64,000 bases of DNA from Imperialibacter sp. EC-SDR9 (GCF_902498805.1 NZ_LR701582.1:124001-188000), one strand, 5' to 3'; numbered from the stretch's first letter, positions 52,678-61,868 are shown. Notes: a model not told the origin generated them from the sequence alone. Translations and numbers: made by a program.

Positions 52678-55104
52678 ATGGCTAAAACACGTCACAATCA
52701 TTTACTGGATACAATCGATGATATTATCACCAGTGCCGCTAATAAGGGCATTGTTCACCTTCATTCTCAGGGAGACTCCCTGTCGGGCTCAACCCTAAGG
52801 ATCAATGACAGGGAATTGAAGCATTTCGGTACCTGTGGTTATTTAGGACTAGAGCAAGACTCCAGGCTAAAAGCAGGAGTGATTGATGCCGTGACGAAAT
52901 ATGGCACTCAATTTCCTATGTCGAAGACATATGTGTCATCACCGTTGTATGCCGAGTTGGAAAATTTGGTAGAAACTATGTATGGCTATCCGGTTATTCT
53001 CACTAAGAATAGCACCCTTGGTCACATCACTGTTATTCCTTCTATCATAAGAGATGACGATGTTGTTATCCTGGACCAGCAAGTGCATGCAAGTATACAA
53101 AGCGCCGTACAAATGCTGAAGCCAAAAGGCGTTAGAGTAGAGGTTATCCGTCATAGCAACCTCGAAATGCTAGAGGAAAGAATACAGGAGCTGCGCTCAA
53201 AATACAACCGCATCTGGTACATGGCCGACGGCGTGTACTCCATGTACGGCGATGTGGCTCCGATAAAGGAAATGCAAAAGCTGGCTGACAAATACGATCA
53301 ACTCTACTTGTACGTAGACGACGCCCACGGAATGAGCTGGGCTGGCGAGCATGGCACAGGATTTATTATGAGCCAGGTTGAGATGCATAGAAAAATGGTG
53401 TTGTGCGCTACCATGGGCAAGTGCTTTGGCGCTACCGGGGGACTCATTGTTTTTCCCGAAGAGGAAATGCGACGCAAAGTAAAAATATTCGGTGGCCCCC
53501 TTACTTTCTCAGTGCAAATAGAACCACCTATGCTTGGGGCTGCCATTGCTTCCGCTAAAATTCACCTTTCGGATGAAATATACACCATGCAGCAGCGGCT
53601 GGCTGGTAAGATTGAGTTTTGCAATGAGCTTATTCGGCAAACTGACCTCCCCTTGGTGGTAGAGAATGAATGCCCTATTTTCTTTATAGGTACGGGCATG
53701 CCGGCTACAGGCTACAATTTTGTGGAGCGGCTGATGAACGAAGGGTACTATGTCAACCTGGGTGTGTTTCCAGCAGTACCTGTGAAAAACACGGGCGTTC
53801 GGTTTACAATCTCTTGCCACAACAGCGAAGCAGACATTGAAGGCTTTGTCGAGGCGATGGACTACCACTACCCGAAGGCATTGGAAGATGAGGGCAAAAC
53901 AGAGAACGAAGTGCGCAAATCATTTAAAATGCCACTGTTAACGGAGAGGGCTGTTGTGGAGGCAAAAGTCTCGTCGGAGCTTACTACAGAGATGAGTACA
54001 ACCGTCGAAGCATTTCCAGAAGATGAATGGAACAGGCTGATCAGCAAAAACATGTCTGTCGACTGGAAAGGTATGAAATTCATTGAGGAGGCATTTTCTG
54101 GTAACGACCTTCCCGAGGAAAACTGGAAATTTCATTACCTAATGGTGCGAGATGGTCATGGAACGCCGGTTTTGGCTACATTCTTCTCAAGCGCACTCTG
54201 CAAGGACGATATATTCGCCCAGGCTGGCGTTTCCATTCAACTTGAAGAGGATAGAAAATATAATCCCTATCTGCTTACTTCACAAACCCTTGTGATGGGC
54301 TCTTTGATGACCGAAGGCAACCACTTTTACCTGAATAAGGAGCATGGCCAGTGGGAAGAAGCTGTCAGGATCATGATTGGAAAGGTCGGCGAAATACAGG
54401 AGTCTGAGAAAATAAGTGCTACCTACCTGAGAGATTTTGACGACAACGATCCTAAACTGAAGGAGGTGTTTCACGACCAAGGCTTTGTGAAAGTGGATGT
54501 TCCGGACTCTTGTGTAATAGACAAGCTTGGGTGGAAAAATACAGACGAATTCCTTGAGGGACTCTCAACCCGCTCACGTCGCCACGTTCGTTACGATGTG
54601 CTGAAGTATGAGCATATGTTTGATGTTGAGGTAATAAACTCACCTTCTAAAGAGGATATGAAGCATTTTCAGAGCCTGTTCAGGAACGTTAGGAACAGGA
54701 ACTTTGCCATTAATGTGTTTGATTACCCTGATAAATTTTTCCAGATGATGCCAGGCGAAGCTGGATGGGAGTTTGTTGTGCTGAGGCTGAAGCCTGAATT
54801 CGATAGTAACCAGAAACCCGTGGCCGTTGCCTTTAATTACCGCAATGACGCCGGAGTATATACATTCCTTTTGATAGGAATGGACTATGAATATCTCGAA
54901 AAGTACAATATATACAGGCAGACTATTTACAGAACCCTTGAGCAGGCCAACACGCTTGGCTATCAGACGCTGCGACTAGGTATTTCAGCAACCATTGAGA
55001 AGAAGAAATTTGGCGCTAATGTTCATCCAAAGGTGGCGTTTGTCCAGATCAAGGACAACTTCAACATGGAACAGATTGAGCAATTGGCGGTAAGCCAGGC
55101 TTGA
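52678..55104 (+). CDS. Alpha-oxoamine synthase fused to GNAT/FemAB-like acyltransferase, left copy
   Basis: 808 residues. Residues 30-405 form a fold-type-I PLP enzyme of the alpha-oxoamine synthase group (KBL, serine palmitoyltransferase, CqsA/LqsA): STLGHITVIPS, His137 in QVHAS as the PLP-stacking His, DDAHG (214-217) binding the PLP nitrogen, and Lys248 in TMGKCFGATGG as the Schiff-base Lys. Residues 440-808 form an acyltransferase-like part with LSTRSRRHVRYD at about 627 and SATIEKKKFGANVHPKVAF near the end, as in FemAB/DUF482 and bacterial ceramide synthase-type GNATs. The expected chemistry is condensation of an amino acid with an acyl thioester, then N-acylation. About half of the residues match the right copy in the first 250. 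The kinase gene follows after 37 bp. No carrier protein or ketoreductase gene is next to it. Confidence 0.85.
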   Translation: MAKTRHNHLLDTIDDIITSAANKGIVHLHSQGDSLSGSTLRINDRELKHFGTCGYLGLEQDSRLKAGVIDAVTKYGTQFPMSKTYVSSPLYAELENLVETMYGYPVILTKNSTLGHITVIPSIIRDDDVVILDQQVHASIQSAVQMLKPKGVRVEVIRHSNLEMLEERIQELRSKYNRIWYMADGVYSMYGDVAPIKEMQKLADKYDQLYLYVDDAHGMSWAGEHGTGFIMSQVEMHRKMVLCATMGKCFGATGGLIVFPEEEMRRKVKIFGGPLTFSVQIEPPMLGAAIASAKIHLSDEIYTMQQRLAGKIEFCNELIRQTDLPLVVENECPIFFIGTGMPATGYNFVERLMNEGYYVNLGVFPAVPVKNTGVRFTISCHNSEADIEGFVEAMDYHYPKALEDEGKTENEVRKSFKMPLLTERAVVEAKVSSELTTEMSTTVEAFPEDEWNRLISKNMSVDWKGMKFIEEAFSGNDLPEENWKFHYLMVRDGHGTPVLATFFSSALCKDDIFAQAGVSIQLEEDRKYNPYLLTSQTLVMGSLMTEGNHFYLNKEHGQWEEAVRIMIGKVGEIQESEKISATYLRDFDDNDPKLKEVFHDQGFVKVDVPDSCVIDKLGWKNTDEFLEGLSTRSRRHVRYDVLKYEHMFDVEVINSPSKEDMKHFQSLFRNVRNRNFAINVFDYPDKFFQMMPGEAGWEFVVLRLKPEFDSNQKPVAVAFNYRNDAGVYTFLLIGMDYEYLEKYNIYRQTIYRTLEQANTLGYQTLRLGISATIEKKKFGANVHPKVAFVQIKDNFNMEQIEQLAVSQA

Positions 55105-55141
55105 TTTAAAGGAAATTATTTTACTCTCTTTATTATATCTT

Positions 55142-56857
55142 ATGACCGTATCAGAAATGAGTGTAACTACGGATGACGAGCGACTTGATAGAATCAATGC
55201 CTTGATTGTAAGGCTGGCTTCCGGGGACTTGAATGCCAGAGAAAGGCCGTCGGATGACTTCGATGAAATCGATGCTATTATCGCAGGGATAAATATGCTG
55301 GGCGAGGAGCTTCAAAGCTCTACAGTTTCACGCAATTACCTGAAAAGCATATATGATGGTATTGTAGACATGGTCATCATTGTCAAAGAGGACGGTCTTA
55401 TTCAGGGAGTAAATGGTGCCGTAACGAAACTGCTCGACTACTCGGAGAGTGATTTGGTTGGGAAGAATTTGTCGGAGGTTTTTAGCTCCGATTCTGCCGA
55501 GCCTCTGGGTTTTCTGGAGCACATGCGAGATGATAGCAGCCTCCATAATATTGAAGGCATGGTGGTGGGTAAGTCGGGTAAAGAAACGCCGGTTAGTACC
55601 TCCTGCTCAATTTTGATTGACTCAAAAGGCGAACCTGCAGGCCTACTGCTTGTTGCCAAGGACATGACTGTTCAGAAACAAATTGAGGCTGAACTTAAGA
55701 AAAGCAAAGAAGCAGCTGAGTTGTCCAATCGCATGAAAAGCAGTTTTCTGGCCAATATGAGCCATGAAATCAGGACGCCTCTCAATGGGATACTTGGATT
55801 TACCGAATACCTCATAGGGATGAGCATTACCGACGAGCAAAAGGAATACCTTCAGCTGATCGAAAGATCCGGCCAAACGCTAATGAAGCTTTTAAGTGAT
55901 ATTCTGGATCTTAACAAGATAGAAGAAGGGAAGCTTGGTTTTGATTATGTGCCCATTCATTTCAAAGAGACCATGACCTCTTCTCTGCAGCCATATAAAT
56001 ACATGGCCAATGAAAAAGGAGTGGAGTTTGACCTCCATTTTGAAAACTTCGATAAGATTTCCCATGTGTATTGCGACCCTACCCGTGTAAATCAGATAAT
56101 GGTGAACCTGGTAGGAAATGCGCTGAAATTTACCAGCAAGGGAAAAGTAAGCATCAGCCTAAGCATTTCCCCCATAAGCGATGGCAAGCAAGCGATGATC
56201 AGAGGTTGTGTTTCCGATACAGGGATAGGTATTCCAGAGGGCGTCAAAAATGATATTTTTAAGGCATTTGTGCAGTCCGATTCATCTATTACAAGGAGAT
56301 TTGGTGGCTCAGGTCTGGGCTTGTCGATTGTAAAAGAGCTTATTCACCTAATGGGAGGCGAAATCAGCATTGGCAGCCCCTCTCACATAGGCACAGCCGA
56401 AAACCCTGGCTCTGAGTTCAATTTTAACTTCTCTGTGGATATAGCCGAATCACCGGCAAAAGAAGCTGTCGAAAAGTTCGAAAAACTGGAATTTACATCC
56501 CCACATAAGTTGCTTGTCGTCGAAGACAATGAGATGAACAGGATACTGGCAGGGAGAGTGTTGAATAAATTTGGAGCAACAGTTGAATACGCTGTGCATG
56601 GCAAAGAAGCAGTACAGATGCTCAAGATGAATAACTATGATGCTATTTTAATGGACGTTCAAATGCCTGTAATGGATGGCCTTCAAGCCACACGAATTAT
56701 CAGGAGACTTGGGTACAATTTGCCGATCATTGGCCTGTCTGCCAATGTGTTCAAGGAAGATATAGACAGGAGCAGGCTAGCTGGCATGGACGATCACATT
56801 GGTAAGCCATTTACCAAATTATCCATTTTCAGAGCGTTGAAAAATGCGTTAGAATAG
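55142..56857 (+). CDS. Soluble hybrid histidine kinase (HAMP-PAS-HK-REC), left copy
   Basis: 571 residues, no membrane segment. Order: a HAMP-like coiled region at about 12-65 (LASGDLNARERPSDDFDEIDAIIAGINMLGEEL), a PAS domain at about 66-180 (IYDGIVDMVIIVKEDGLIQGVNGAVTKLL), and HisKA with FLANMSHEIRTPLNGILGF, phospho-acceptor His208. Next comes HATPase with N box (NLVGNALKFT), G1 (DTGIGIPEG) and G2 (GGSGLGLSI). A receiver domain fills about 455-571 (VVEDNEMN, Asp505 in LMDVQMP, Lys in GKPF). As it has no TM helix, it should sense a cytosolic cue. It follows the left synthase gene by 37 bp and is probably in one operon with it. No output domain or HPt gene was found in the window. Confidence 0.94.
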   Translation: MTVSEMSVTTDDERLDRINALIVRLASGDLNARERPSDDFDEIDAIIAGINMLGEELQSSTVSRNYLKSIYDGIVDMVIIVKEDGLIQGVNGAVTKLLDYSESDLVGKNLSEVFSSDSAEPLGFLEHMRDDSSLHNIEGMVVGKSGKETPVSTSCSILIDSKGEPAGLLLVAKDMTVQKQIEAELKKSKEAAELSNRMKSSFLANMSHEIRTPLNGILGFTEYLIGMSITDEQKEYLQLIERSGQTLMKLLSDILDLNKIEEGKLGFDYVPIHFKETMTSSLQPYKYMANEKGVEFDLHFENFDKISHVYCDPTRVNQIMVNLVGNALKFTSKGKVSISLSISPISDGKQAMIRGCVSDTGIGIPEGVKNDIFKAFVQSDSSITRRFGGSGLGLSIVKELIHLMGGEISIGSPSHIGTAENPGSEFNFNFSVDIAESPAKEAVEKFEKLEFTSPHKLLVVEDNEMNRILAGRVLNKFGATVEYAVHGKEAVQMLKMNNYDAILMDVQMPVMDGLQATRIIRRLGYNLPIIGLSANVFKEDIDRSRLAGMDDHIGKPFTKLSIFRALKNALE

Positions 56858-57188
56858 ATCAAGCACTATTCCTATCTTCCGCCACATGGTATGCTTTAAG
56901 CAGGTTGGCAGGCATTTCCTCCCGGTTGTCTACAGCACCGAATCGCCGGTTTTTTTGGCAATGCTGCGTTGTTTTGGTCTTGATTGCCACCTGCAAACTT
57001 CTGTCCGGTAGTTGACCACTTTATGATTCTATAAGGTTTTCTCTCCCTTTGCATTAATTTATGCTGGATATTAACGCCTTCGAACTATAATTGTAAATTA
57101 GAGGGAGTTTAACCGTAGACCAGTGTCAGGTAAATAGTATGGATCATCTCTTTTACTGAAATAGTCGAAAATGTAAAGCGTACGCCAG
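56858..57188. other. 331-bp spacer between the two hybrid kinase genes
   Basis: No coding region or tRNA was recognised. A weak hairpin (ACCG at 56937-56940 with CGGT at 56947-56950) followed by seven T residues might stop transcripts of the left kinase. A promoter for the right kinase is likely near 57000-57150 but no good consensus was found. Confidence 0.5.
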
Positions 57189-58886
57189 ATGCTTCCAAAA
57201 CACGAGATTCCAGATCACCTCAAAGGCAGAATTGACGACATTATTCAGTTGGTATATGAGATAGCCAATGGTAATTTCGAATATCGGCTTCCTCGCTATG
57301 GATTCAATGACGAATTGGATGGCCTTGTCGGTGGAATCAACATGTTGGGTGAGGAGCTCAAGTCCTCCATGGTATCCAAAAACTACCTTGAAAGCATTTA
57401 TAAGGGGGTAGTAGATGTCCTGTTCATTCTTGATATCAATTTTAGAATTGAGGAAGTGAATGAAATCACACTGGAAAAGTTTAGGTGTGAAGAAAGTGCT
57501 TTGCTCAAACAGCCACTTGCTGAGTTGCTAAGCGAGAATGAGCAGATACTCCTTGAAAGGGTGAGGGCGGAACTTGGCGAGAAAAACATTTGCCGGATCA
57601 ATGAGTTGCACTTCTCCTTTAACGGCGAGCTTTCCAAGCCGCACTCAGCCACTTTTTCCTACCTCCTCAATAGCCAGAATCAGCCCTCCAATATCCTGCT
57701 AATTGCCAAAGACGTCTCTGTTTTTAAAGAGGCAAGGGAACGGGCTGAGGCGTCCAATGAGGCCAAGACACGCTTTTTGGCTAACATGAGTCATGAAATA
57801 AGGACGCCCCTGAGTGCCATTTTGGGGTTTATCGACCTGATGTTTGAAACCTCCCCTACAGAGGAACAGCAAAATTTCTTAAGGCTTATTAAGGCTTCCG
57901 GTGAAGACCTCTCCAAACTGATTAATAATATTCTCGATATCAATAAGATTGAGGCAGGCAAGCTTACGCTTGAACAAATAGAATTTCAGTTTGAAGAAAT
58001 AATGAAGTCAAACTTGAATCCTTATCGTTACCTGGCCAGAGAAAAAGGGATCGATTTGTCCATTAATATTGACCCTGACATACCTAAAGTGCTTATTGGA
58101 GACCCTCAAAAGATAAACCAGGTAGTCCGAAATCTTGTAAGCAATGCGGTGAAGTTTACAGTGGCCGGTAATATAAATGTGAATTTCACCAGCTTGCCAG
58201 CCAGGCCCGGCTACGCTATTATTCAGGGAGATATTATCGATTCGGGCATCGGCATCCCCTCCAATAAGCTAAACGTCATTTTTGATAGCTTCACCCAGGC
58301 TGATGATTCCACCTCCCGTAACTATGGCGGATCCGGTTTGGGACTTACTATCTGCAGGTATTTACTTAACTCTATGGACGGAGACATAAGAGTAGAAAGC
58401 CCACCAGTGAGTTTTGGGTTCGAAAAAGGTACCGCATTTACATTTACCATGGAGCTCAAGGTGGCAGACTCGCAGGTTGTGAAGCCAAAAGAGGAAGTAC
58501 AAGCCTTGAAGCTCAAATTCAGCCGACAATATCATATACTCGTGGTTGATGACAACGATCTCAACCTGAAGCTTGCCAAGCGGGTGTTGGAAAATCTGGG
58601 TGCCAAAGTGCTTGTAGCCGACGGTGGTCAGAGTGCGTTAGATCTGATCAATATCCATGACTTTGATTTGGTGTTCATAGACATTCACATGCCCGAAATG
58701 GACGGCTACGAACTGGCAGTAAGAATCAGGAAAATGCAATATAATATGCCGCTTATCGCACTTTCGGCAGATGCATATGAGGAAGCTGTGCTAAAGTCGC
58801 TTCAATCGGGCATGAATGCTCACGTGAAAAAACCATTTACAAAGGAGGAGATTTTCGTTGCTTCAAAGGGTTTTTTAGAGCTTTAG
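57189..58886 (+). CDS. Soluble hybrid histidine kinase (HAMP-PAS-HK-REC), right copy
   Basis: 565 residues, no membrane segment. Paralogue of the kinase at 55142: same order and matching junctions, for example GGINMLGEELKSSMVSKNYLESIY against GINMLGEELQSSTVSRNYLKSIY. The PAS core differs much more (VDVLFILDINFRIEEVNEITLEKF), so the two probably bind different ligands. HisKA has FLANMSHEIRTPLSAILGF with His202; the N box (NLVSNAVKFT), G1 (DSGIGIPSN) and G2 (GGSGLGLTI) are intact. The receiver (VVDDNDLN, Asp498 in FIDIHMP, Lys in KKPF) is complete. It lies on the same strand as the left kinase and ends 4 bp from the stop of the convergent right synthase gene. Confidence 0.94.
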   Translation: MLPKHEIPDHLKGRIDDIIQLVYEIANGNFEYRLPRYGFNDELDGLVGGINMLGEELKSSMVSKNYLESIYKGVVDVLFILDINFRIEEVNEITLEKFRCEESALLKQPLAELLSENEQILLERVRAELGEKNICRINELHFSFNGELSKPHSATFSYLLNSQNQPSNILLIAKDVSVFKEARERAEASNEAKTRFLANMSHEIRTPLSAILGFIDLMFETSPTEEQQNFLRLIKASGEDLSKLINNILDINKIEAGKLTLEQIEFQFEEIMKSNLNPYRYLAREKGIDLSINIDPDIPKVLIGDPQKINQVVRNLVSNAVKFTVAGNINVNFTSLPARPGYAIIQGDIIDSGIGIPSNKLNVIFDSFTQADDSTSRNYGGSGLGLTICRYLLNSMDGDIRVESPPVSFGFEKGTAFTFTMELKVADSQVVKPKEEVQALKLKFSRQYHILVVDDNDLNLKLAKRVLENLGAKVLVADGGQSALDLINIHDFDLVFIDIHMPEMDGYELAVRIRKMQYNMPLIALSADAYEEAVLKSLQSGMNAHVKKPFTKEEIFVASKGFLEL

Positions 58887-58890
58887 CGAC

Positions 58891-61323
58891 TTATTTTTTT
58901 TGAATAATCCCCATCATTTCGATAGAGTAGTTGTCTTTGGCTTGAATAAAAGCAACCCTGGGATAAATGGTGGCGCCGAGTTTCTTTTTCTCAAAAGATG
59001 AGGAGTAACCAAAGTTTATTTTCTTAAAGCCCAACGACTGCGCTCTTACAATTGTCTGATACAGCATTTGCCTGTAGGTCTGATACTTCTGCACATAGTC
59101 GTAGTCCATGCCGATGAATGCAGGCACGTAGGTTATGTTATTGTTGTTGAAACAGAACATGACCGCAATGGGGTTGTCGGTTTCATTTTGTCCCTGTTTT
59201 TCTTTTTTAAGCCTCAATACGATAAACTCCCAGTTGGGATTCTCCGACATCTGTTCGAAAACGCCTTTGTTAAACGGAAACGTATTGACATCTAAGTTCT
59301 TGTTCCAGACGTTTTGGTACAGTTTCATAAACTGGGAAACCTCTTCTGGCACAAGCTTTTGCTTTACTTCGATGTCAAAGTAGTCTTCGTAGGGAGCCAC
59401 GTCTTGTCTGAAATGCTTCCTGGATTTGCTGGAAAGCGTTGAAATATATTCTTCTGTGTTTGCCCATGACAGATCTTCCAAAGAGCATGACTCAGGTAGG
59501 GTAGTTTTAAAAAATCCTTTCTTCAAAACATACTCTTCAATTTGCGTGTCACTTTCGTCAAAGTCTCTCAGTACAATAGAAGAAGGCTTCAGGGCCTCAT
59601 CCAGCTCTTCCACTTTTTCGATAATAAGATTCATCGCATTTCGCCACCGCTCGTCCTCTTTATCAAGAAAGAGGTGAGGACCTTCAGTAAACAGCGATCC
59701 CATAATTAGCGCAGTAGAGACCATGAAGTCGGGCTCTGTTTTCCTTTTCTCTTCAAATTCCTTGGAAATTGAAGCCGGAGCCAACATGTCTTCTTTCCAA
59801 AGAGCCAAAGTGAAAAAGGTAGCGGCTATCACTTTTTTATTTTCATCCCGAACGAGCAGATAAAAGAACTGCCAGTTATTTTCCTTCTCTGCATTATCAG
59901 TAAAGGTCTTCTCAAGAAACTGAAGCCCGGCATGATTGAAAACGCCCTCTCCTCCAAAGTACTTGTCCCAGGTTTTGGCGTCAATTTCCCTAGCAGAGCC
60001 ATAGGTTTCTAATGTCAGTGTCTCTGTTTTCCTGGCTACGACTTTGTTTTCTTTTTCAATGAGCGGAAGGTCAAAAATCTTTCGTATGCTGTTCATCGAA
60101 TAACGCTCTTCCTCCAATGTCTTCGGAAAGTTTTCGTTCAACGCAGACACCAACTGCTCAATGTCCTCACGATGGTTATGCCGGGAGATTGTAAACCTAA
60201 TGCCAGTTTTCTTTACCGGTACAGCAGGAAAAATTCCCATGTTGCCATAGAAACCGGCATCATACATTTTGTTGACAAAATTATAGCCCACGGCAGGTGC
60301 GCCTGCTCCGATATAGAAAACCGGGCAGTCATTTCTATCTACCAGCGGTAGATTCGTCTGCGCCAGCAAATCATTGCAATAGTCTATTTTGCCACGCAAT
60401 TCTGCTTGCATCTCAACGATCTCAGGGCTGAGGTGAATCTTGGCAGAGGCAATGGCAGCTGCAACAGATGCCGGTTCGAGCTGAGCAGAAAAAGTGAGCG
60501 GTCCTCCAAAGTTTTTTACCTTATTGAAGTAGGGCAGGTTGGAAGAAACCAGTATGCCTCCGCTTGCGCCAAACGACTTGCTGAGTGTGCTGAAAAGGAA
60601 TACATTCTCTGGCAGTTCTTTGTATTGGTTAAGCACATAACCGGTTCCGTTCTCACCTACCCAGCTCATGCCATGCACGTCGTCGAAATATAGGTATAGC
60701 TGTGGATACTTCGCACAGAGGGTCTTTAGATGCTCAATTGGTGCGGTGTCGCCAAACATGGAATAAACACCATCAGCACAGTACCATATTTTTTCCCGGC
60801 CAGGGCTTAGTACTTTAATTTTTTCCTCAAGCATATTCATATTATTATGCCTGATCATATCTACTGTCACTCCTCTGTTTTTTAGCAGCAGGGATGCATT
60901 CTGCACACTCCAATGGACATAGTGATCTAAAATTACAGCATCCTCATCTCGTACAATCGATGGAATTACTCCCATGTGGCCAAGCGTGCTATTTTTCATA
61001 ACAAGCACGGGAACTTTAAACATGAGATTTAACTTTTCTTCTAGTTCCTGGTACAGCGAATGGGAAACATAACTTTTGGATAGGGGAAATTGCGTACCGA
61101 ATTTTTGAATGGCGTCGATGGCCGCATCTTTTAACCGTTGATCTTGCTCAAGTCCGAGGTATCCTGTGGTGCCGAAGTGGAAAAGATCGTTGCCATTTAT
61201 TTTGATAGTTCTACCTGTAAAACTTTCATCTTCGGTGTGCAATTGTATGACGCCTCTGGATTTTGCGTCCTCTGCTATGGTATTAAGTGTATCAATTAAG
61301 TTATTATGTTTTACTTTTGCCAT
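58891..61323 (-). CDS. Alpha-oxoamine synthase fused to GNAT/FemAB-like acyltransferase, right copy
   Basis: 810 residues, same two-part layout as the left copy. PLP part: STLGHMGVIPS, His137 in YVHWS, DDVHG (214-217) and Lys249 in TLSKSFGASGG. In this loop the right copy keeps the classic TLSK form, whereas the left copy has TMGK. The acyltransferase-like part has LSSKSRKHFRQD at about 628 and SSSFEKKKLGATIYPRVAF. The substitutions around His137 (Trp after it instead of Ala) and DDVH against DDAH suggest a different substrate or fine tuning. The gene faces the right kinase tail-to-tail (4 bp), while its divergent neighbour is the right STAS-like gene, 129 bp away. The mirror arrangement with the left copy is exact for the synthase and STAS-like genes. 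Confidence 0.85.
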   Translation of the reverse strand: MAKVKHNNLIDTLNTIAEDAKSRGVIQLHTEDESFTGRTIKINGNDLFHFGTTGYLGLEQDQRLKDAAIDAIQKFGTQFPLSKSYVSHSLYQELEEKLNLMFKVPVLVMKNSTLGHMGVIPSIVRDEDAVILDHYVHWSVQNASLLLKNRGVTVDMIRHNNMNMLEEKIKVLSPGREKIWYCADGVYSMFGDTAPIEHLKTLCAKYPQLYLYFDDVHGMSWVGENGTGYVLNQYKELPENVFLFSTLSKSFGASGGILVSSNLPYFNKVKNFGGPLTFSAQLEPASVAAAIASAKIHLSPEIVEMQAELRGKIDYCNDLLAQTNLPLVDRNDCPVFYIGAGAPAVGYNFVNKMYDAGFYGNMGIFPAVPVKKTGIRFTISRHNHREDIEQLVSALNENFPKTLEEERYSMNSIRKIFDLPLIEKENKVVARKTETLTLETYGSAREIDAKTWDKYFGGEGVFNHAGLQFLEKTFTDNAEKENNWQFFYLLVRDENKKVIAATFFTLALWKEDMLAPASISKEFEEKRKTEPDFMVSTALIMGSLFTEGPHLFLDKEDERWRNAMNLIIEKVEELDEALKPSSIVLRDFDESDTQIEEYVLKKGFFKTTLPESCSLEDLSWANTEEYISTLSSKSRKHFRQDVAPYEDYFDIEVKQKLVPEEVSQFMKLYQNVWNKNLDVNTFPFNKGVFEQMSENPNWEFIVLRLKKEKQGQNETDNPIAVMFCFNNNNITYVPAFIGMDYDYVQKYQTYRQMLYQTIVRAQSLGFKKINFGYSSSFEKKKLGATIYPRVAFIQAKDNYSIEMMGIIQKK

Positions 61324-61452
61324 TCGGGTTAGTTAGATTGCCAGCTAAATTACACCAGCTAATTGTAATATTTGCATTTTAATAAGAAGAGAGGTGCAGA
61401 AATTATGTATTTTTCCTCAAGAATTTGACTATTAGTAGTTTGCGATTGATCA

Positions 61453-61824
61453 ATGGACAAGATAGAAAATGAGTTTGCTAGCTTTTTTTTGAAAGATGGG
61501 ATTCTGCATTTTATCTACAAACCCAATACTGAGTTAAATCTGGATGCAGCCAAGAAGGTGGTTGAAGATAGAAAAACTATTCAGAAGGGCAAATCATACC
61601 CCGTTTTGTGTGATATACGGGGGCTAAAAGATGTAGATAAGGTTGCCAGAGACTTTCTTGCGAAAGAGGGATCTTCTCTGGTGGACGCCGTGGCCCTTGT
61701 GGTTGACTCACCGGCATACGAGTTTATGGCTAACTTTTATCTGAAGGTTAGTAAGCCTGATGTGCCGACAAAAATGTTCAGCTCGATTGAAGAAGCACTC
61801 GAGTACATTAAAAAATTCAAGTAG
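61453..61824 (+). CDS. STAS-like (SpoIIAA-type) small protein, right copy
   Basis: 123 residues. Paralogue of the left STAS-like protein: FASFFLKDGILHFIYKPN, helix LDAAKKVVEDRKTIQ, strand YPVLCDIRGLKDV, then VALVVDSPAYEFMANFYLKVSKPDVPTKMFSSIEEALEYIKKF. The ALVVxSP and VSKPxxPTxxF blocks are shared. STAS-like proteins of this size commonly act as regulatory partners. It is divergent from the right synthase gene across 129 bp. A terminator-like hairpin downstream belongs to sucC on the other strand but could also slow this transcript. Confidence 0.8.
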   Translation: MDKIENEFASFFLKDGILHFIYKPNTELNLDAAKKVVEDRKTIQKGKSYPVLCDIRGLKDVDKVARDFLAKEGSSLVDAVALVVDSPAYEFMANFYLKVSKPDVPTKMFSSIEEALEYIKKFK

Positions 61825-61832
61825 GCTGGTGC

Positions 61833-61868
61833 AAAAAAAAGGAGCCCGTCTCAAGAAAGAGGGGCTCC
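61833..61868 (-). terminator. Intrinsic terminator of sucC
   Basis: On the minus strand a 7-bp GC-rich stem (GGAGCCC at 61841-61847 with GGGCTCC at 61862-61868, extended by CTC/GAG after a small internal loop) is followed by eight T residues. It lies 26 bp beyond the sucC stop. Confidence 0.88.

Noticed and set aside
58886-58891. Tail-to-tail spacing of 4 bp as a special antisense device
   Set aside because: Similar spacing occurs between the LLM oxidoreductase and exuT-like genes (3 bp), so tight convergent ends are common in this genome.
52162-61824. Composite transposon or recent inverted duplication
   Set aside because: No transposase, terminal inverted repeats or nucleotide-level identity was seen. 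The copies are only about half identical in the synthase and less in the small proteins, so the duplication is old. The kinases are in tandem and not mirrored.
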